A stretch of DNA of 55,890 nucleotides from Lachnospiraceae bacterium UBA3316 (GTDB taxonomy: Bacteria; Bacillota; Clostridia; Lachnospirales; Lachnospiraceae): assembly GCA_002361955.1 (NCBI GenBank), contig DESK01000024.1:1-55890 (forward strand), read 5' to 3'. Shown here one piece after another: positions 1 through 8,600 of this stretch. Made by a program: the position numbers and the translations under genes. Below the pieces are notes generated by a model. It did no database searches, was not told the origin of the DNA, and saw only the letters and a program-made list of their open reading frames with translations. Every line of letters starts with the position of its first letter. Position 1 is the stretch's first letter.

Positions 1-329
1 CCGGCTGTGGCAGGCCGGGCGCGACGACGGCGCAGATCATAATGGTACTTTCTCACGACCCCTCACAGACTGGAAGGGGAGTCCCTGCGGTGTGCGCTGG
101 CTCTGGCAAAGCGGCGGCACAGGCGGGGCTATGATGCGGTGGAGCCATCCGCAGCCTGTAGCAATCCCTTCCTATATAAATGTGTATGGGACCTGCCGGG
201 GTGCGTGGCGAATGCGGCAGACAGAATCGAGATCAGATACAATGGGCCGGGCCTGTGACTGTAAGAGCGCAGGCCCGACTTATTCATGTGGCCTTGATAA
301 AGAGATTGGGAATGGAAGGAGGTTTTTCT
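1..329. other. Element interior, no convincing gene
   Basis: This stretch lies inside the integrated element whose right end is near 2548. A reading frame stays open from 2 to 436, but it has no good start or ribosome binding site and its translation resembles no family. One short frame ends at 42 and could be the tail of a gene upstream of the window. A hairpin sits at 249-276 (GGGCCTG pairing with CAGGCCC), with no T-run after it. I see nothing else to annotate. Confidence 0.4.
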
Positions 330-512
330 TTGGAGAATATGAGGACAGACAGGAATCCTGTCATGCGGTTACATATCAACAGCTCGGCGGTCACGATCAT
401 GTTCAGCGGGAGCGAGGGCACGGATGTAAAAAATAAGGTCAGGGACATACTCACGGAGGCATATGAGGAACGCTTCCAGAAAGAGTTCATCCCATGCGGC
501 CAGGCACTATGA
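330..512 (+). CDS. Small conserved-looking protein upstream of serine recombinase
   Basis: A TTG start at 330 is preceded by GGAAGGAGG at 314-322, 7 nt away, giving a 60-residue protein. The later ATG at 339 is too far from this site. The protein is soluble, starts with a polar stretch and has a predicted beta-then-helix layout (NSSAVTIMFSG, then KVRDILTEAYEERFQKE). Small ORFs of this kind often lie just before the recombinase of clostridial mobilizable elements, so it may be a TnpW-like accessory protein. I do not recognise it with certainty. The call rests on the strong ribosome binding site, the codon pattern and the position. Confidence 0.55.
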   Translation: MENMRTDRNPVMRLHINSSAVTIMFSGSEGTDVKNKVRDILTEAYEERFQKEFIPCGQAL

Positions 513-676
513 AATGGGAGGATTGCGGTGCTTTTTCTGAAAAGATGCGTTGCCGTTAAGGGCATTCCACGGTATAATAGAAGTACCGGGAGAGGTATTG
601 CCCCGGCTGCACATTGACAAGCGAATATCGGAATTGTAGCGCAATCCCGTACAAGATTATGTACGGAGGTAGCGTA

Positions 677-2290
677 ATGAAACGGGTTTATTGTCTTTAT
701 AGAGTATCGACCAAAAAGCAGGTAGACAAGAACGATAAGAATGAGAATGACATCCCCATGCAGAAAACAGCGTGCCGGGATTTTGCCAGCAGCCAGCAGG
801 ACTGGACGATCCTGAAGGAGTTTTCCGAAAAAGGGATTTCCGGCTATAAGGTATCAGCGGACGACAGGGATGCCATCCAGGAATTGAAAGAAGCGGCCCT
901 GAACAACGAGTTTGACATCCTCCTGGTATTCATGTTCGACAGGATCGGGAGGATTGACGACGAGACGCCTTTCGTGGTGGAGTGGTTCGCCAAGCACGGC
1001 GTTGAGGTATGGAGCACCCAGGAGGGGCAGCAGTGCTTCAACAACCATGTGGACAAGCTGATGAATTATCTCCGGTTCTGGCAGGCGTCCGGCGAGAGTG
1101 AAAAGACTTCCATCCGGATCAAGAGCAAGATGCAGCAGATGACCCTTGACGGGTTGTATACCGGCGGCCCGGTCAAGTTTGGGTACCGTCTGGCGGACAG
1201 CGGCCTTGTGAACCGGAAGGGTGCGAAAATCAAGAAGTATGAGATCGACCCGGCGGACAGCGAAGTGCTCCATATGATCGACGACATGACGATCCATAAG
1301 GGGTACGGCTCTTACAGGATGGCGGACTTCCTTAATAAAAAGGGGTACAAGCCCAGCGGCGGGGGAAAGTTCACAAGCATTAAGGTGATCCGTATCCTTC
1401 GGGATTCCTTCTATTGCGGGAGGCTGGAGGACGGCTCGACATCCCCGCAGTTGGAGGCGCTGCGGCTTCGTGATGATGATACATACGACCAGATTCTTTA
1501 CATCCTGGAGCAGAGGCAGAACAAGAATGAGGAAAAGCGGCATATCGCTTTGCAGACCAAAGGGCAGGCAATGCTTTCCGGGAATGTGTTCTGCGCCCAC
1601 TGTGGCGGGAGGCTGACGACCATCCGGTACCGTGACAGCTATACAAGGGCTGACGGCACGGAGTATTCCGTGGATCAGATCAAGTATTCCTGTTACCACA
1701 AGAGCCGCAAGCTCTGCAAGTGTGACGGGCAGACAACCTACCAGGCGGACAGGGTGGACGAGACCATCCGGCAGATTATCCGAAAAATATTTAGCTGCAT
1801 GGACGGGGCGCCGGAGGAAGAAAAGCTGCAGGCAATGTTCAAAAGGCAGATGGCCGGGAACAGGGCCACGCAGAAGAAGCTGGACCTGGAACTCACGAAG
1901 AATAAGGAACAGCTTACGAAGATGCAGCTTGAAATCGCAAAGACGCTGACAGGCGACAGCATTTATTCCCCGGAAGATTTGTCCCAGGCAATCCAGACCA
2001 TCAAGTCACGGATCACCGAGGCGGAGACAAAGCTCACGGAGCTCCGGGAGGAAGAAGCCAGGAAGAAACAGGGGATCGATTTGATCACCCCGACCTACAA
2101 CCAGTTCAAGTCCTGGGCGGAGGAATTCGACACGGCCACACTGGAGCAGAAGAAAATGATCGCCTGCCACTTGTTCAAACGTATCGAGGTTGGGAGGGAT
2201 TACAAAATCTCTGTTGAACTCAACATGTCATACCAGCAGTTCTGCTCCGAATGGGGCGACGGCAGCGTTTTGGTCACGGAGGCCATCTGA
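677..2290 (+). CDS. Large serine recombinase (integrase of a mobile element)
   Basis: A 537-residue site-specific recombinase expected to integrate and excise the element. The start at 677 has GGAGG at 665-669; the frame is open further upstream but without a ribosome binding site. The N-terminal resolvase domain (about 1-150) carries the nucleophile region YRVSTKKQ with Ser11 and later DRIGR. A recombinase domain follows (about 160-290, GYRL and RDSFYCGRLEDG). A zinc ribbon starts near residue 306 (CAHCGGRL, then CYHKSRKLCKC). A long charged coiled coil (about 395-480) completes the usual large-serine-recombinase plan. It is the last gene before the tRNA-Asn remnant at 2549, the normal place for an integrase beside its attachment site. 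The family is sure; the element's cargo lies outside the window. Confidence 0.95.
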   Translation: MKRVYCLYRVSTKKQVDKNDKNENDIPMQKTACRDFASSQQDWTILKEFSEKGISGYKVSADDRDAIQELKEAALNNEFDILLVFMFDRIGRIDDETPFVVEWFAKHGVEVWSTQEGQQCFNNHVDKLMNYLRFWQASGESEKTSIRIKSKMQQMTLDGLYTGGPVKFGYRLADSGLVNRKGAKIKKYEIDPADSEVLHMIDDMTIHKGYGSYRMADFLNKKGYKPSGGGKFTSIKVIRILRDSFYCGRLEDGSTSPQLEALRLRDDDTYDQILYILEQRQNKNEEKRHIALQTKGQAMLSGNVFCAHCGGRLTTIRYRDSYTRADGTEYSVDQIKYSCYHKSRKLCKCDGQTTYQADRVDETIRQIIRKIFSCMDGAPEEEKLQAMFKRQMAGNRATQKKLDLELTKNKEQLTKMQLEIAKTLTGDSIYSPEDLSQAIQTIKSRITEAETKLTELREEEARKKQGIDLITPTYNQFKSWAEEFDTATLEQKKMIACHLFKRIEVGRDYKISVELNMSYQQFCSEWGDGSVLVTEAI

Positions 2291-2548
2291 TAAAGGGTGA
2301 CCGGCCGGGTACTTTACCATTTAAGACATAAATCGGTATTTAACCTATGCGTATAGTTATATAAGGGGAAATGATATAAAAAAGTTTTCTAAAACGTTAA
2401 ATTACCTCTTGCCAAATGAAAAGAGATATGATAACATAATCTTCGTTAGGTTATCAGTTCGCTGGTAGCCACAAGTAGTGATAAGATACCCTCGATTGTA
2501 ATTTGGACATAACACTCTATCAAAGAGATTTTACGGTATGTAACCGTA
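2291..2548. other. Non-coding right end of the element with two inverted repeats
   Basis: An AT-rich stretch between the recombinase stop and the tRNA-Asn remnant. It has no ORF with a ribosome binding site. Two dyads are visible: TGATAAC at 2429-2435 with GTTATCA at 2450-2456, and TACGGT at 2532-2537 with ACCGTA at 2543-2548. The second dyad ends exactly where the tRNA homology begins. Such repeats are plausible recombinase half-sites in attR, but that role is inferred. Confidence 0.45.
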
Positions 2549-2609
2549 TCAATGGTAGAGCATTCGGCTGTTAACCGAAGGGTTGTTGGTTCGAGCCCAA
2601 CTCGGGGAG
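2549..2609 (+). pseudogene. tRNA-Asn(GTT) 3' remnant (probable attR)
   Basis: From the D-loop onward this matches a tRNA-Asn. The D-stem 3' strand GAGC is followed by an anticodon arm with loop CTGTTAA (anticodon GTT), a T-arm (GTTGG, loop TTCGAGC, CCAAC), acceptor strand TCGGGGA and discriminator G. The 5' acceptor strand and the 5' D-stem strand are missing and replaced by element sequence, so no cloverleaf can form. A terminator follows at once. The simplest reading is integration of the element at 1-2548 into the 5' part of the gene, leaving this half at attR. The other half should lie at attL outside the window. Confidence 0.8.
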
Positions 2610-2614
2610 TTTGG

Positions 2615-2645
2615 AATCCGCAGAGATGTATCTGCGGATTTTTGT
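2615..2645 (+). terminator. Rho-independent terminator of the tRNA-Asn locus
   Basis: AATCCGCAGA (2615-2624) pairs perfectly with TCTGCGGATT (2631-2640) across a 6-nt loop, followed by a T-rich tract. Confidence 0.85.
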
Positions 2646-2691
2646 GTTTTCGTCAGATAGATGCGAGAGTAATCATTAAGGAGATTATATA

Positions 2692-3405
2692 ATGAAAAAT
2701 AAGAGATTTTCAATTTTAGGCGACTCGCTCAGTACTCTTTCAGGTTATAATCCAAAAGGCTATAAAGTTTTTTATGATCAATATAACTTTGAAAAATCAG
2801 GTGTTAAGGAAATGAAGGACACATGGTGGGGGAAAGTTATAAATTTCTACAGAGGCGAATTACTTGTTAATAATTCCTGGTCAGGAAGTCGTGTTACGAA
2901 ACTTCCGAATCGAGATCGGTTGTTTCCCTCCGGCTGCGCTGACGAAAGAACCAGCGGATTGCATATCAATGGCATAAAGCCTGATGTTATCATTGTGTAC
3001 CTTGGCACGAACGATTGGGCATATGGCGTAAAAAGAGATGATGAAACCCGCTGTTTTGATGATGACGAAATGGAATATTTTGAAAGCGCATATTTTGAAA
3101 TGTTGCGGAAATTAAAAGCAAATTATCCGAATGCGGAGATTTGGTGTTGTACTATTAGCACCACATATATGTCGGCGAATCCTCGTTTTATTTTTCCTGA
3201 AATATATAAGGGAAGTTATATAGAATATTACAATCAGGCAATTAGAAATATTGTGGCGGCCTGTAATTGCAAGCTGATTGACTTGTATAAGTATCATTTA
3301 CCGTATGACTCTATAGATGGCACACATCCAAATGCCAATGGAATGAATACCCTGGCTGCTCTGATGATAAGAAGCATCGGCGAAGAACCAGGGAACCGTT
3401 TTTGA
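2692..3405 (+). CDS. SGNH/GDSL-family hydrolase
   Basis: A 237-residue cytoplasmic esterase-like enzyme of the SGNH hydrolase fold. The N-terminal block I is GDS with catalytic Ser12. Block III is GTND, with Asn107 for the oxyanion hole. Block V is DGTHPN, with Asp209 and His212 completing the triad. No signal peptide is seen. The start at 2692 has AAGGAG at 2678-2683. The substrate cannot be told from sequence; members deacylate carbohydrates, lipids or peptidoglycan. The gene is clearly more AT-rich than the genes from 4077 onward and stands alone between the tRNA-Asn remnant and a non-coding region, which fits acquisition near the attachment site. No clear promoter was found just upstream. 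Confidence 0.85.
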   Translation: MKNKRFSILGDSLSTLSGYNPKGYKVFYDQYNFEKSGVKEMKDTWWGKVINFYRGELLVNNSWSGSRVTKLPNRDRLFPSGCADERTSGLHINGIKPDVIIVYLGTNDWAYGVKRDDETRCFDDDEMEYFESAYFEMLRKLKANYPNAEIWCCTISTTYMSANPRFIFPEIYKGSYIEYYNQAIRNIVAACNCKLIDLYKYHLPYDSIDGTHPNANGMNTLAALMIRSIGEEPGNRF

Positions 3406-3580
3406 AGTGGGAAAGATTGCGGGGTGGAATCCTTTGATTCAGAGAATGGAGCTGTCGAAAAGAAATGGTTCTGCCGCTTGGACAGGAAGTATATTGGTTG
3501 TAGTTTTATCTCTGAAATTGTGCCTTCCCACAAGAAAAGTCTGACAAAATAAAAAAAGCAAAAAAATATTTAAAATATGC
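3406..3580. other. AT-rich spacer after the SGNH hydrolase
   Basis: No ORF with a ribosome binding site, no clear terminator and no recognisable gene remnant. The next firm signal is the promoter at 3581. The whole gap between genes runs from 3406 to 4076; its other contents are listed separately. Confidence 0.4.
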
Positions 3581-3609
3581 TTGACAAATATGAGATTATA
3601 GGTTACAAT
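3581..3609 (+). promoter_or_regulatory. Strong sigma-A promoter of the mini-ORF RNA
   Basis: TTGACA at 3581-3586, 17-nt spacer, TACAAT at 3604-3609. It matches the consensus at 11 of 12 positions. Transcription should start near 3616, upstream of an A-rich leader and several tiny ORFs. Confidence 0.8.
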
Positions 3610-3615
3610 AAAACC

Positions 3616-3930
3616 ATCAAAAAACAAACGAGAAACAAAATAAAAAAAGGAGGACAGTCCAATGAGATAGTTAATTAGTTTCAGAAAAATCTCCGAAAGG
3701 AGTTCACATAGATGTAACGAAAAGGAGGAGATTCCAATGAAATGAAGGACAGGAATCCGAAAGGATAAATCCTAAAAATTCATTCAAAGAACACATTAAA
3801 AATTGTTCAAAGAGTAAATTTAAAAGGACAATCCACAACAGAATAGAGAACAGGAGGTTATAAAGTGAAGCTTACGATTATTCATTAAAAGGGCTATCTG
3901 ATAGAAGAAAAAATCAGATAGCCCTAAAAT
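3616..3930 (+). ncRNA. Candidate small RNA with serial Shine-Dalgarno mini-ORFs
   Basis: A promoter-to-terminator unit of about 315 nt without a normal gene. It carries at least four well-placed ribosome binding sites before minute ORFs: AAGGAGG at 3647-3653 before ATG AGA TAG (3662); AAAGGAG at 3696-3702 before ATG TAA (3712, start-stop); AAAGGAGG at 3721-3728 before ATG AAA TGA (3737); CAGGAGG at 3851-3857 before a 7-codon GTG ORF (3865-3888). The second site lies in a GAAA-capped hairpin (CTCC GAAA GGAG, 3691-3702). A similar one, ATCC GAAA GGAT, is at about 3756-3767. I know no described RNA family with this layout. It may be a regulatory RNA, a translated leader, or a decayed gene set. 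Confidence 0.45.
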
Positions 3931-3932
3931 TT
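3891..3932 (+). terminator. Terminator of the mini-ORF RNA
   Basis: GGGCTATCTGAT (3891-3902) pairs perfectly with ATCAGATAGCCC (3913-3924) over an A-rich 10-nt loop, followed by TAAAATTTTG. Confidence 0.85.
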
Positions 3933-3975
3933 TGTTCAAAAAAGGGCATCTAAGGAAAATAATGACCTGAAATAC

Positions 3976-4004
3976 TTGACGAATCCTCAGAAGAGTACTA
4001 AAAT
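3976..4004 (+). promoter_or_regulatory. Promoter of the aminotransferase gene
   Basis: TTGACG at 3976-3981, 17-nt spacer, TAAAAT at 3999-4004, about 70 nt before the start at 4077. Confidence 0.75.
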
Positions 4005-4076
4005 GCAGGAGGGAAAAATGCACCATACACGAACAAGTGTATTTCCTGTAGAGACATTTCGAAGAGGAGGACTATT

Positions 4077-5366
4077 ATGATGACAGCGTATAAGGACAGG
4101 AGCAGGGATGAACTGCTTCAGGAGAAGGCATCACTGGAAGCACAGTTTGATGAAGTGAAGGCCAGAGGGCTGAAACTGGATATGTCCAGAGGAAAACCAT
4201 CGGCGGCACAGCTTGATCTGGCTATGGGAATGATGGATGTTCTGAACAGTGAGACAGACCTGAAATGCCTGGAGGGCGTGGATTGCAGAAATTACGGTGT
4301 GCTGGATGGTATCAAGGAAGCAAAGGAATTGTTGGCTGATATGACTGAGGTAGCACCGGACAATATTATTATTTACGGAAATTCCAGCCTGAACATCATG
4401 TACGATACGGTGTCACGTTCCATGACTCACGGTGTTATGGGAAGTACTCCCTGGTGCAAGCTGGACAAAGTAAAGTTTCTCTGCCCCGTTCCGGGATATG
4501 ACAGACATTTTGCCATCACGGAGCATTTCGGCATCGAGATGATCAATATTCCGATGACGACAGAAGGCCCGGATATGGATCTGGTAGAGGAGTATGTAAA
4601 TAATGACCCTGCGGTTAAGGGAATCTGGTGTGTGCCCAAGTATTCCAACCCCCAGGGTATTACATATTCGCAGGAGACAGTGCGCAGGTTCGCAAGACTG
4701 AACCCGGCGGCAGAGGATTTCCGTATTTATTGGGATAACGCTTACGGTATCCACCACCTGTATGAAGATAAGCAGGATAATTTGATTGAGATTTTGATGG
4801 AGTGTAAGAAAGAGGGCCATCCCGATATGGTTTATAAGTTCTGTTCTACCTCTAAGGTGAGCTTCCCAGGCTCCGGCGTGGCGGCAATCGGCGCGTCAAA
4901 GGCGAATCTGGAATATATCAAGAAGCAGATGGCGATCCAGACCATCGGCCATGACAAGCTGAATCAGCTCCGCCATGTGCGCTTTTTCAAAGATATTCAT
5001 GGCATGGTGAAGCATATGAGAAAGCACGCAGATATTCTTCGCCCGAAGTTTGAGACGGTGCTGAATGGCCTGAGGGATGAGCTGGGCGGACTGGAAATCG
5101 GAAGCTGGATCGAGCCCAGGGGCGGATATTTTATTTCCTTTGATTCCCTTCCCGGCTGCGCGAAGGCCATCGTAGCAAAAGCGAAAGAGGCTGGGCTTGT
5201 AATGACAGGCGCGGGCGCTACCTTCCCCTACGGACGTGATCCCCAGGACAGCAATATCCGTATCGCGCCGTCCTATCCCACACCGGAGGAATTGGAAGTC
5301 GCTACAAAGATTTTTGTCCTCAGTGTGAAATTGGTCAGCATTGATAAAATATTGGAAGAAAAGTAA
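4077..5366 (+). CDS. PLP aminotransferase, aspartate aminotransferase Ic-like (PF12897 type)
   Basis: A 429-residue fold-type I PLP enzyme. The N-terminal signature SRGKPSAAQLDLAMGMMDVL, the motif KYSNPQG and the substrate-binding RIAPSYP near the C-terminus mark the family that includes type Ic aspartate aminotransferases (Pfam Aminotran_MocR-like). The PLP Schiff-base lysine is predicted at Lys260 in TSKVSFPG. The start is ATGATG at 4077/4080 behind AGGAGG (4065-4070); the first ATG is used here. It is monocistronic, with its own promoter and terminator. Aspartate or a related amino donor is likely, but older annotations call such proteins only putative aminotransferase or GntR/MocR-like. 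No DNA-binding domain is present. Confidence 0.85.
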   Translation: MMTAYKDRSRDELLQEKASLEAQFDEVKARGLKLDMSRGKPSAAQLDLAMGMMDVLNSETDLKCLEGVDCRNYGVLDGIKEAKELLADMTEVAPDNIIIYGNSSLNIMYDTVSRSMTHGVMGSTPWCKLDKVKFLCPVPGYDRHFAITEHFGIEMINIPMTTEGPDMDLVEEYVNNDPAVKGIWCVPKYSNPQGITYSQETVRRFARLNPAAEDFRIYWDNAYGIHHLYEDKQDNLIEILMECKKEGHPDMVYKFCSTSKVSFPGSGVAAIGASKANLEYIKKQMAIQTIGHDKLNQLRHVRFFKDIHGMVKHMRKHADILRPKFETVLNGLRDELGGLEIGSWIEPRGGYFISFDSLPGCAKAIVAKAKEAGLVMTGAGATFPYGRDPQDSNIRIAPSYPTPEELEVATKIFVLSVKLVSIDKILEEK

Positions 5367-5390
5367 GCATATCATCAGAAAATGAACAGG

Positions 5391-5423
5391 AAACTGCCGT
5401 ATGGAAAAGCGGCAGTTTTTTTT
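5391..5423 (+). terminator. Terminator after the aminotransferase
   Basis: AAACTGCCG (5391-5399) pairs with CGGCAGTTT (5410-5418), followed by a run of T. Confidence 0.9.
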
Positions 5424-5457
5424 GTGCGTACATATGGCAGGCAGAGACGGAATATTC

Positions 5458-5486
5458 TTGATTTTAGGAAAAGAATACGATATTAT
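5458..5486 (+). promoter_or_regulatory. Probable promoter of the GH20 gene
   Basis: TTGATT at 5458-5463, 17-nt spacer, TATTAT at 5481-5486. This leaves a leader of about 180 nt before the start at 5674. No clear regulatory fold was seen in the leader. Confidence 0.6.
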
Positions 5487-5673
5487 AAAAGAAATAAAAA
5501 ATATTAACGTAGAATATTTTAAATTGGCCTGCAAAGGTTGCCGGACGGCCTGGCGCATACGGCGGAAGCTTAAGGTTTCTGCGCAGGGAAGAAAGGAGGA
5601 GAAGGCGGAAAAGAAAAGGATAAAAATTTGCAGGATAAAGTGAGTAGAAACGTATGAAAAAGGAGTGTATGCA

Positions 5674-8600
5674 ATGAGAAGATTAAAAAGGGCAGTCATA
5701 GGAGCGGCCGTGATGTTATTGACGCTTCCTCTGTGTTCCCTTGGAGAGGTGTCGGCGGCAGGCGGAGTGAAGCTGCTGAATCTGGCGCTCAACAAGCCGG
5801 CCACAGAATCCAGCGTTTATCCGGGAAGCGGAAAGGACGCCACAAAGGCGGTTGACGGAATTGTGAGCGCAGATTCCAGATGGTCCACAAAACGGCTGGG
5901 AACGGGAACACCGGCGGAGCAGTGGGACGAGAATGTGGAGCAGTGGATGACTGTGGACCTGGGACAGGAATACGGTATCACGCAGGTCAACATTAACTGG
6001 GAAGCGGCCTGCGCCACAAAGTATACCCTGCAGGGATCTCTGGACGGACAGGAATTTTTTGATGTGGTAGATGGAGGCGCTTCCCAGGCGGGAGAACAGC
6101 AGCTTACAGATTTTGAAAAGTTTACGGCCCGCTATATCCGCGTGCTGTGCAGGGAGGCGAAAACGGCCAAATATGGGTATTCCATCTATGAGCTGGAAGT
6201 ATATTCGGAGGATGTGATTGACGATTCCTATCAGCCTACGGCAGCCGATGTGATCGCGGAGGTGGAAAACGAGGCTCCGGTGCTGGCTGAGGATGGAAAA
6301 AGCCTGATCCTGCCGGAGATGCCGGAGGGCTATGCTATCGAACTTTATGGAACGGACAATGCCCAGATAGTATCCAAAGACAATAAGGTCTGCCAGCCCC
6401 TGGTGGATATGCCTGTCAATGTGATGTATAAGGTGACAAACCTTCAGGATGCGGAAGATACCGCCGAGTCTACGGTGGACGCTCTTTTGACGGTTCCGGG
6501 GAAATACACGGCCCAGGCCTCCGACAATGAGAAGCCAAACGTGGTGCCGGGACTCAGGGAGTGGAAAGGACAGGAAGGCAGCTTCCGGCTGACAGAAAAT
6601 TCCCGTATTGTATACGGGGAGGAGAGCCAGAGGGAGGCCGCAGAGATGCTCCGGTCTTATCTGGAGGATATGCTGGGCATAGAGGCCGCAATCGTCCAGG
6701 GTGAGCCCCAGACAGGAGATATCGCCCTTGAGAATGCCTATACCCAGGAAGAGCTTGGCCCGGAGGGTTACTATCTGGAGATCGGTGATGTGGTGAAAAT
6801 CTCTGCTCCCACAAAGCAGGGACTGATCTACGGCGGCGCCTCCATTACCCAGATCCTTTCCCAGAGCGATGACCTCTCAGCCCCCAGGGGACTTGCCAGG
6901 GACTATCCCCAGTATGAGGTACGGGCGGGGATGATCGATGTGGGAAGAATGTACATTCCCCTGGAATATTTAAAAGAGATCACGATCTATATGTCGTATT
7001 ACAAGATGAACGAGGCCCATATCCATATCAACGATTACTGGGGCCAGTCAGGATACAGCGCCTTCCGCCTGGAGAGTGAAGTGTATCCTTCGATCGTGGC
7101 CAAGGACGGGTACTATACAAAGGATGCTTACAGGCAGTACCAGAAGGATATGAAGGCTTACGGAATCGACGTGATCACGGAGATTGATACACCCTATCAC
7201 GCAGAGGCGTTCCGGGATATCCCGGGAGTCGTGATGTGGCCGGGACAGGCGGGAAGGCTGGATATCCGCACGGAGGAGGCCTTTAACGCCAACGCGAAGA
7301 TCCTGGAAAATCTGCTGGACGAATATCTGGACGGGGAGGATCCGGTGATCCAGAGCAAATATTTCCATATCGGCACAGATGAGTACGATAAAAGCGCCGG
7401 GGAACAGATGCGCAAATGGACGGATCATTTTGCGAAATACGTCAACGCAAAGGGATATCAGAGCCGCGCCTGGGCTTCCCTCGGTAAGAATGGTTTCAAC
7501 GGAACGACGCCGGTGACGAATGAAATCGTCATGAACCTGTGGGCCCCCTACTGGGCCGATGTGCATGAGACGTATGAGGCGGGGTATGACGTGATCAATA
7601 CCTACGGCGGATGGCTGTACATCGTTCCGGCAGGAAACGCAGGATATCCGGACCGTTATGATATGAAGCGGCTGTATGAACAGTTTGAGGTCAACAATTT
7701 TAAATCCGGAAGAAATCCTTCGGGGGAGGCGATCATGCCGGTGGCCCATCCCCAGACAAAGGGAGCAGAGTTCGCCCTGTGGAACGACATGACCTCCTTC
7801 CGGACGGGATTTTCCTGGTTTGATATTTTTGACCGTGTGAAGGATGCCGTTTCCCTGGTGTCTGAGAAGACCTGGTACGGGGAAGACCACAACGGACAGA
7901 CGTACGCAGAGTTCCGCAGCAGGGTGGACGCGGTGCAGGACAAAGCGCCCAACACAAATCCGGGACGCGTTGTGAAGTCTGCCACGGAGCAGATTGCCGG
8001 ATACACGTTTGAGGAAGACGGGACGGCGGTGAAGGACGGAAGCGCCAACGGCTATGACGGTGTGCTGGTAAATGCCCGGGCGGCAGACGGCGCAGTCGCT
8101 TTCGACGGGACAGGATATCTGTCCATGCCTGTGGCAAGCATCGGCTATCCCTATACAGTGCTGATGAATCTGACCCTGGATGAAGTCCGGGAGGGCGCCA
8201 CGCTCTTTCAGGGCGCCGAGGGATCGTTCTATATAGACGGCGAAGGAAAATTTGCTTACAGCAGGGATCAGTATTCCTTTACCTTTAACTACCAGCCGGA
8301 AGCAGGGAAAGATATGGCCTTGGCCCTGGCCTGCGATAACAAGGATCTGACCCTCTTTGTAAACGGCAGGAAGATCGGCACAGGAAAGCTGACAAATACG
8401 ACGATCGCTGGAAAAGCACAGCAGAGCTCTACCTTTGTGCTTCCCACAGAGAAAATTTTTGAGAATACCAAGGGAACCTTAAAGGATCTGGTAGTGTACA
8501 ACCGCGTGCTGTCCAGCGAGGAGATTTTTGACCTGCTGGGCTTCCGGCGGGAGAATCTGGCGCTGAACAAACCGGTGCAGGTGTCCGCCCTGGAAGTGAG

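Noticed and set aside
2..436. Long open frame from the window start
   Set aside because: No start with a ribosome binding site, an atypical composition, and overlap with the better supported TTG-started gene at 330.
854..1699. Minus-strand 281-codon frame in the recombinase
   Set aside because: It is the antisense shadow of a strongly conserved gene and has no ribosome binding site or family similarity.
2549..2609. Functional tRNA-Asn
   Set aside because: The 5' acceptor and D-stem strands are absent, so a cloverleaf cannot form.
4077..5366. MocR-type transcription regulator
   Set aside because: Only the aminotransferase domain is present; there is no winged-helix N-terminus.
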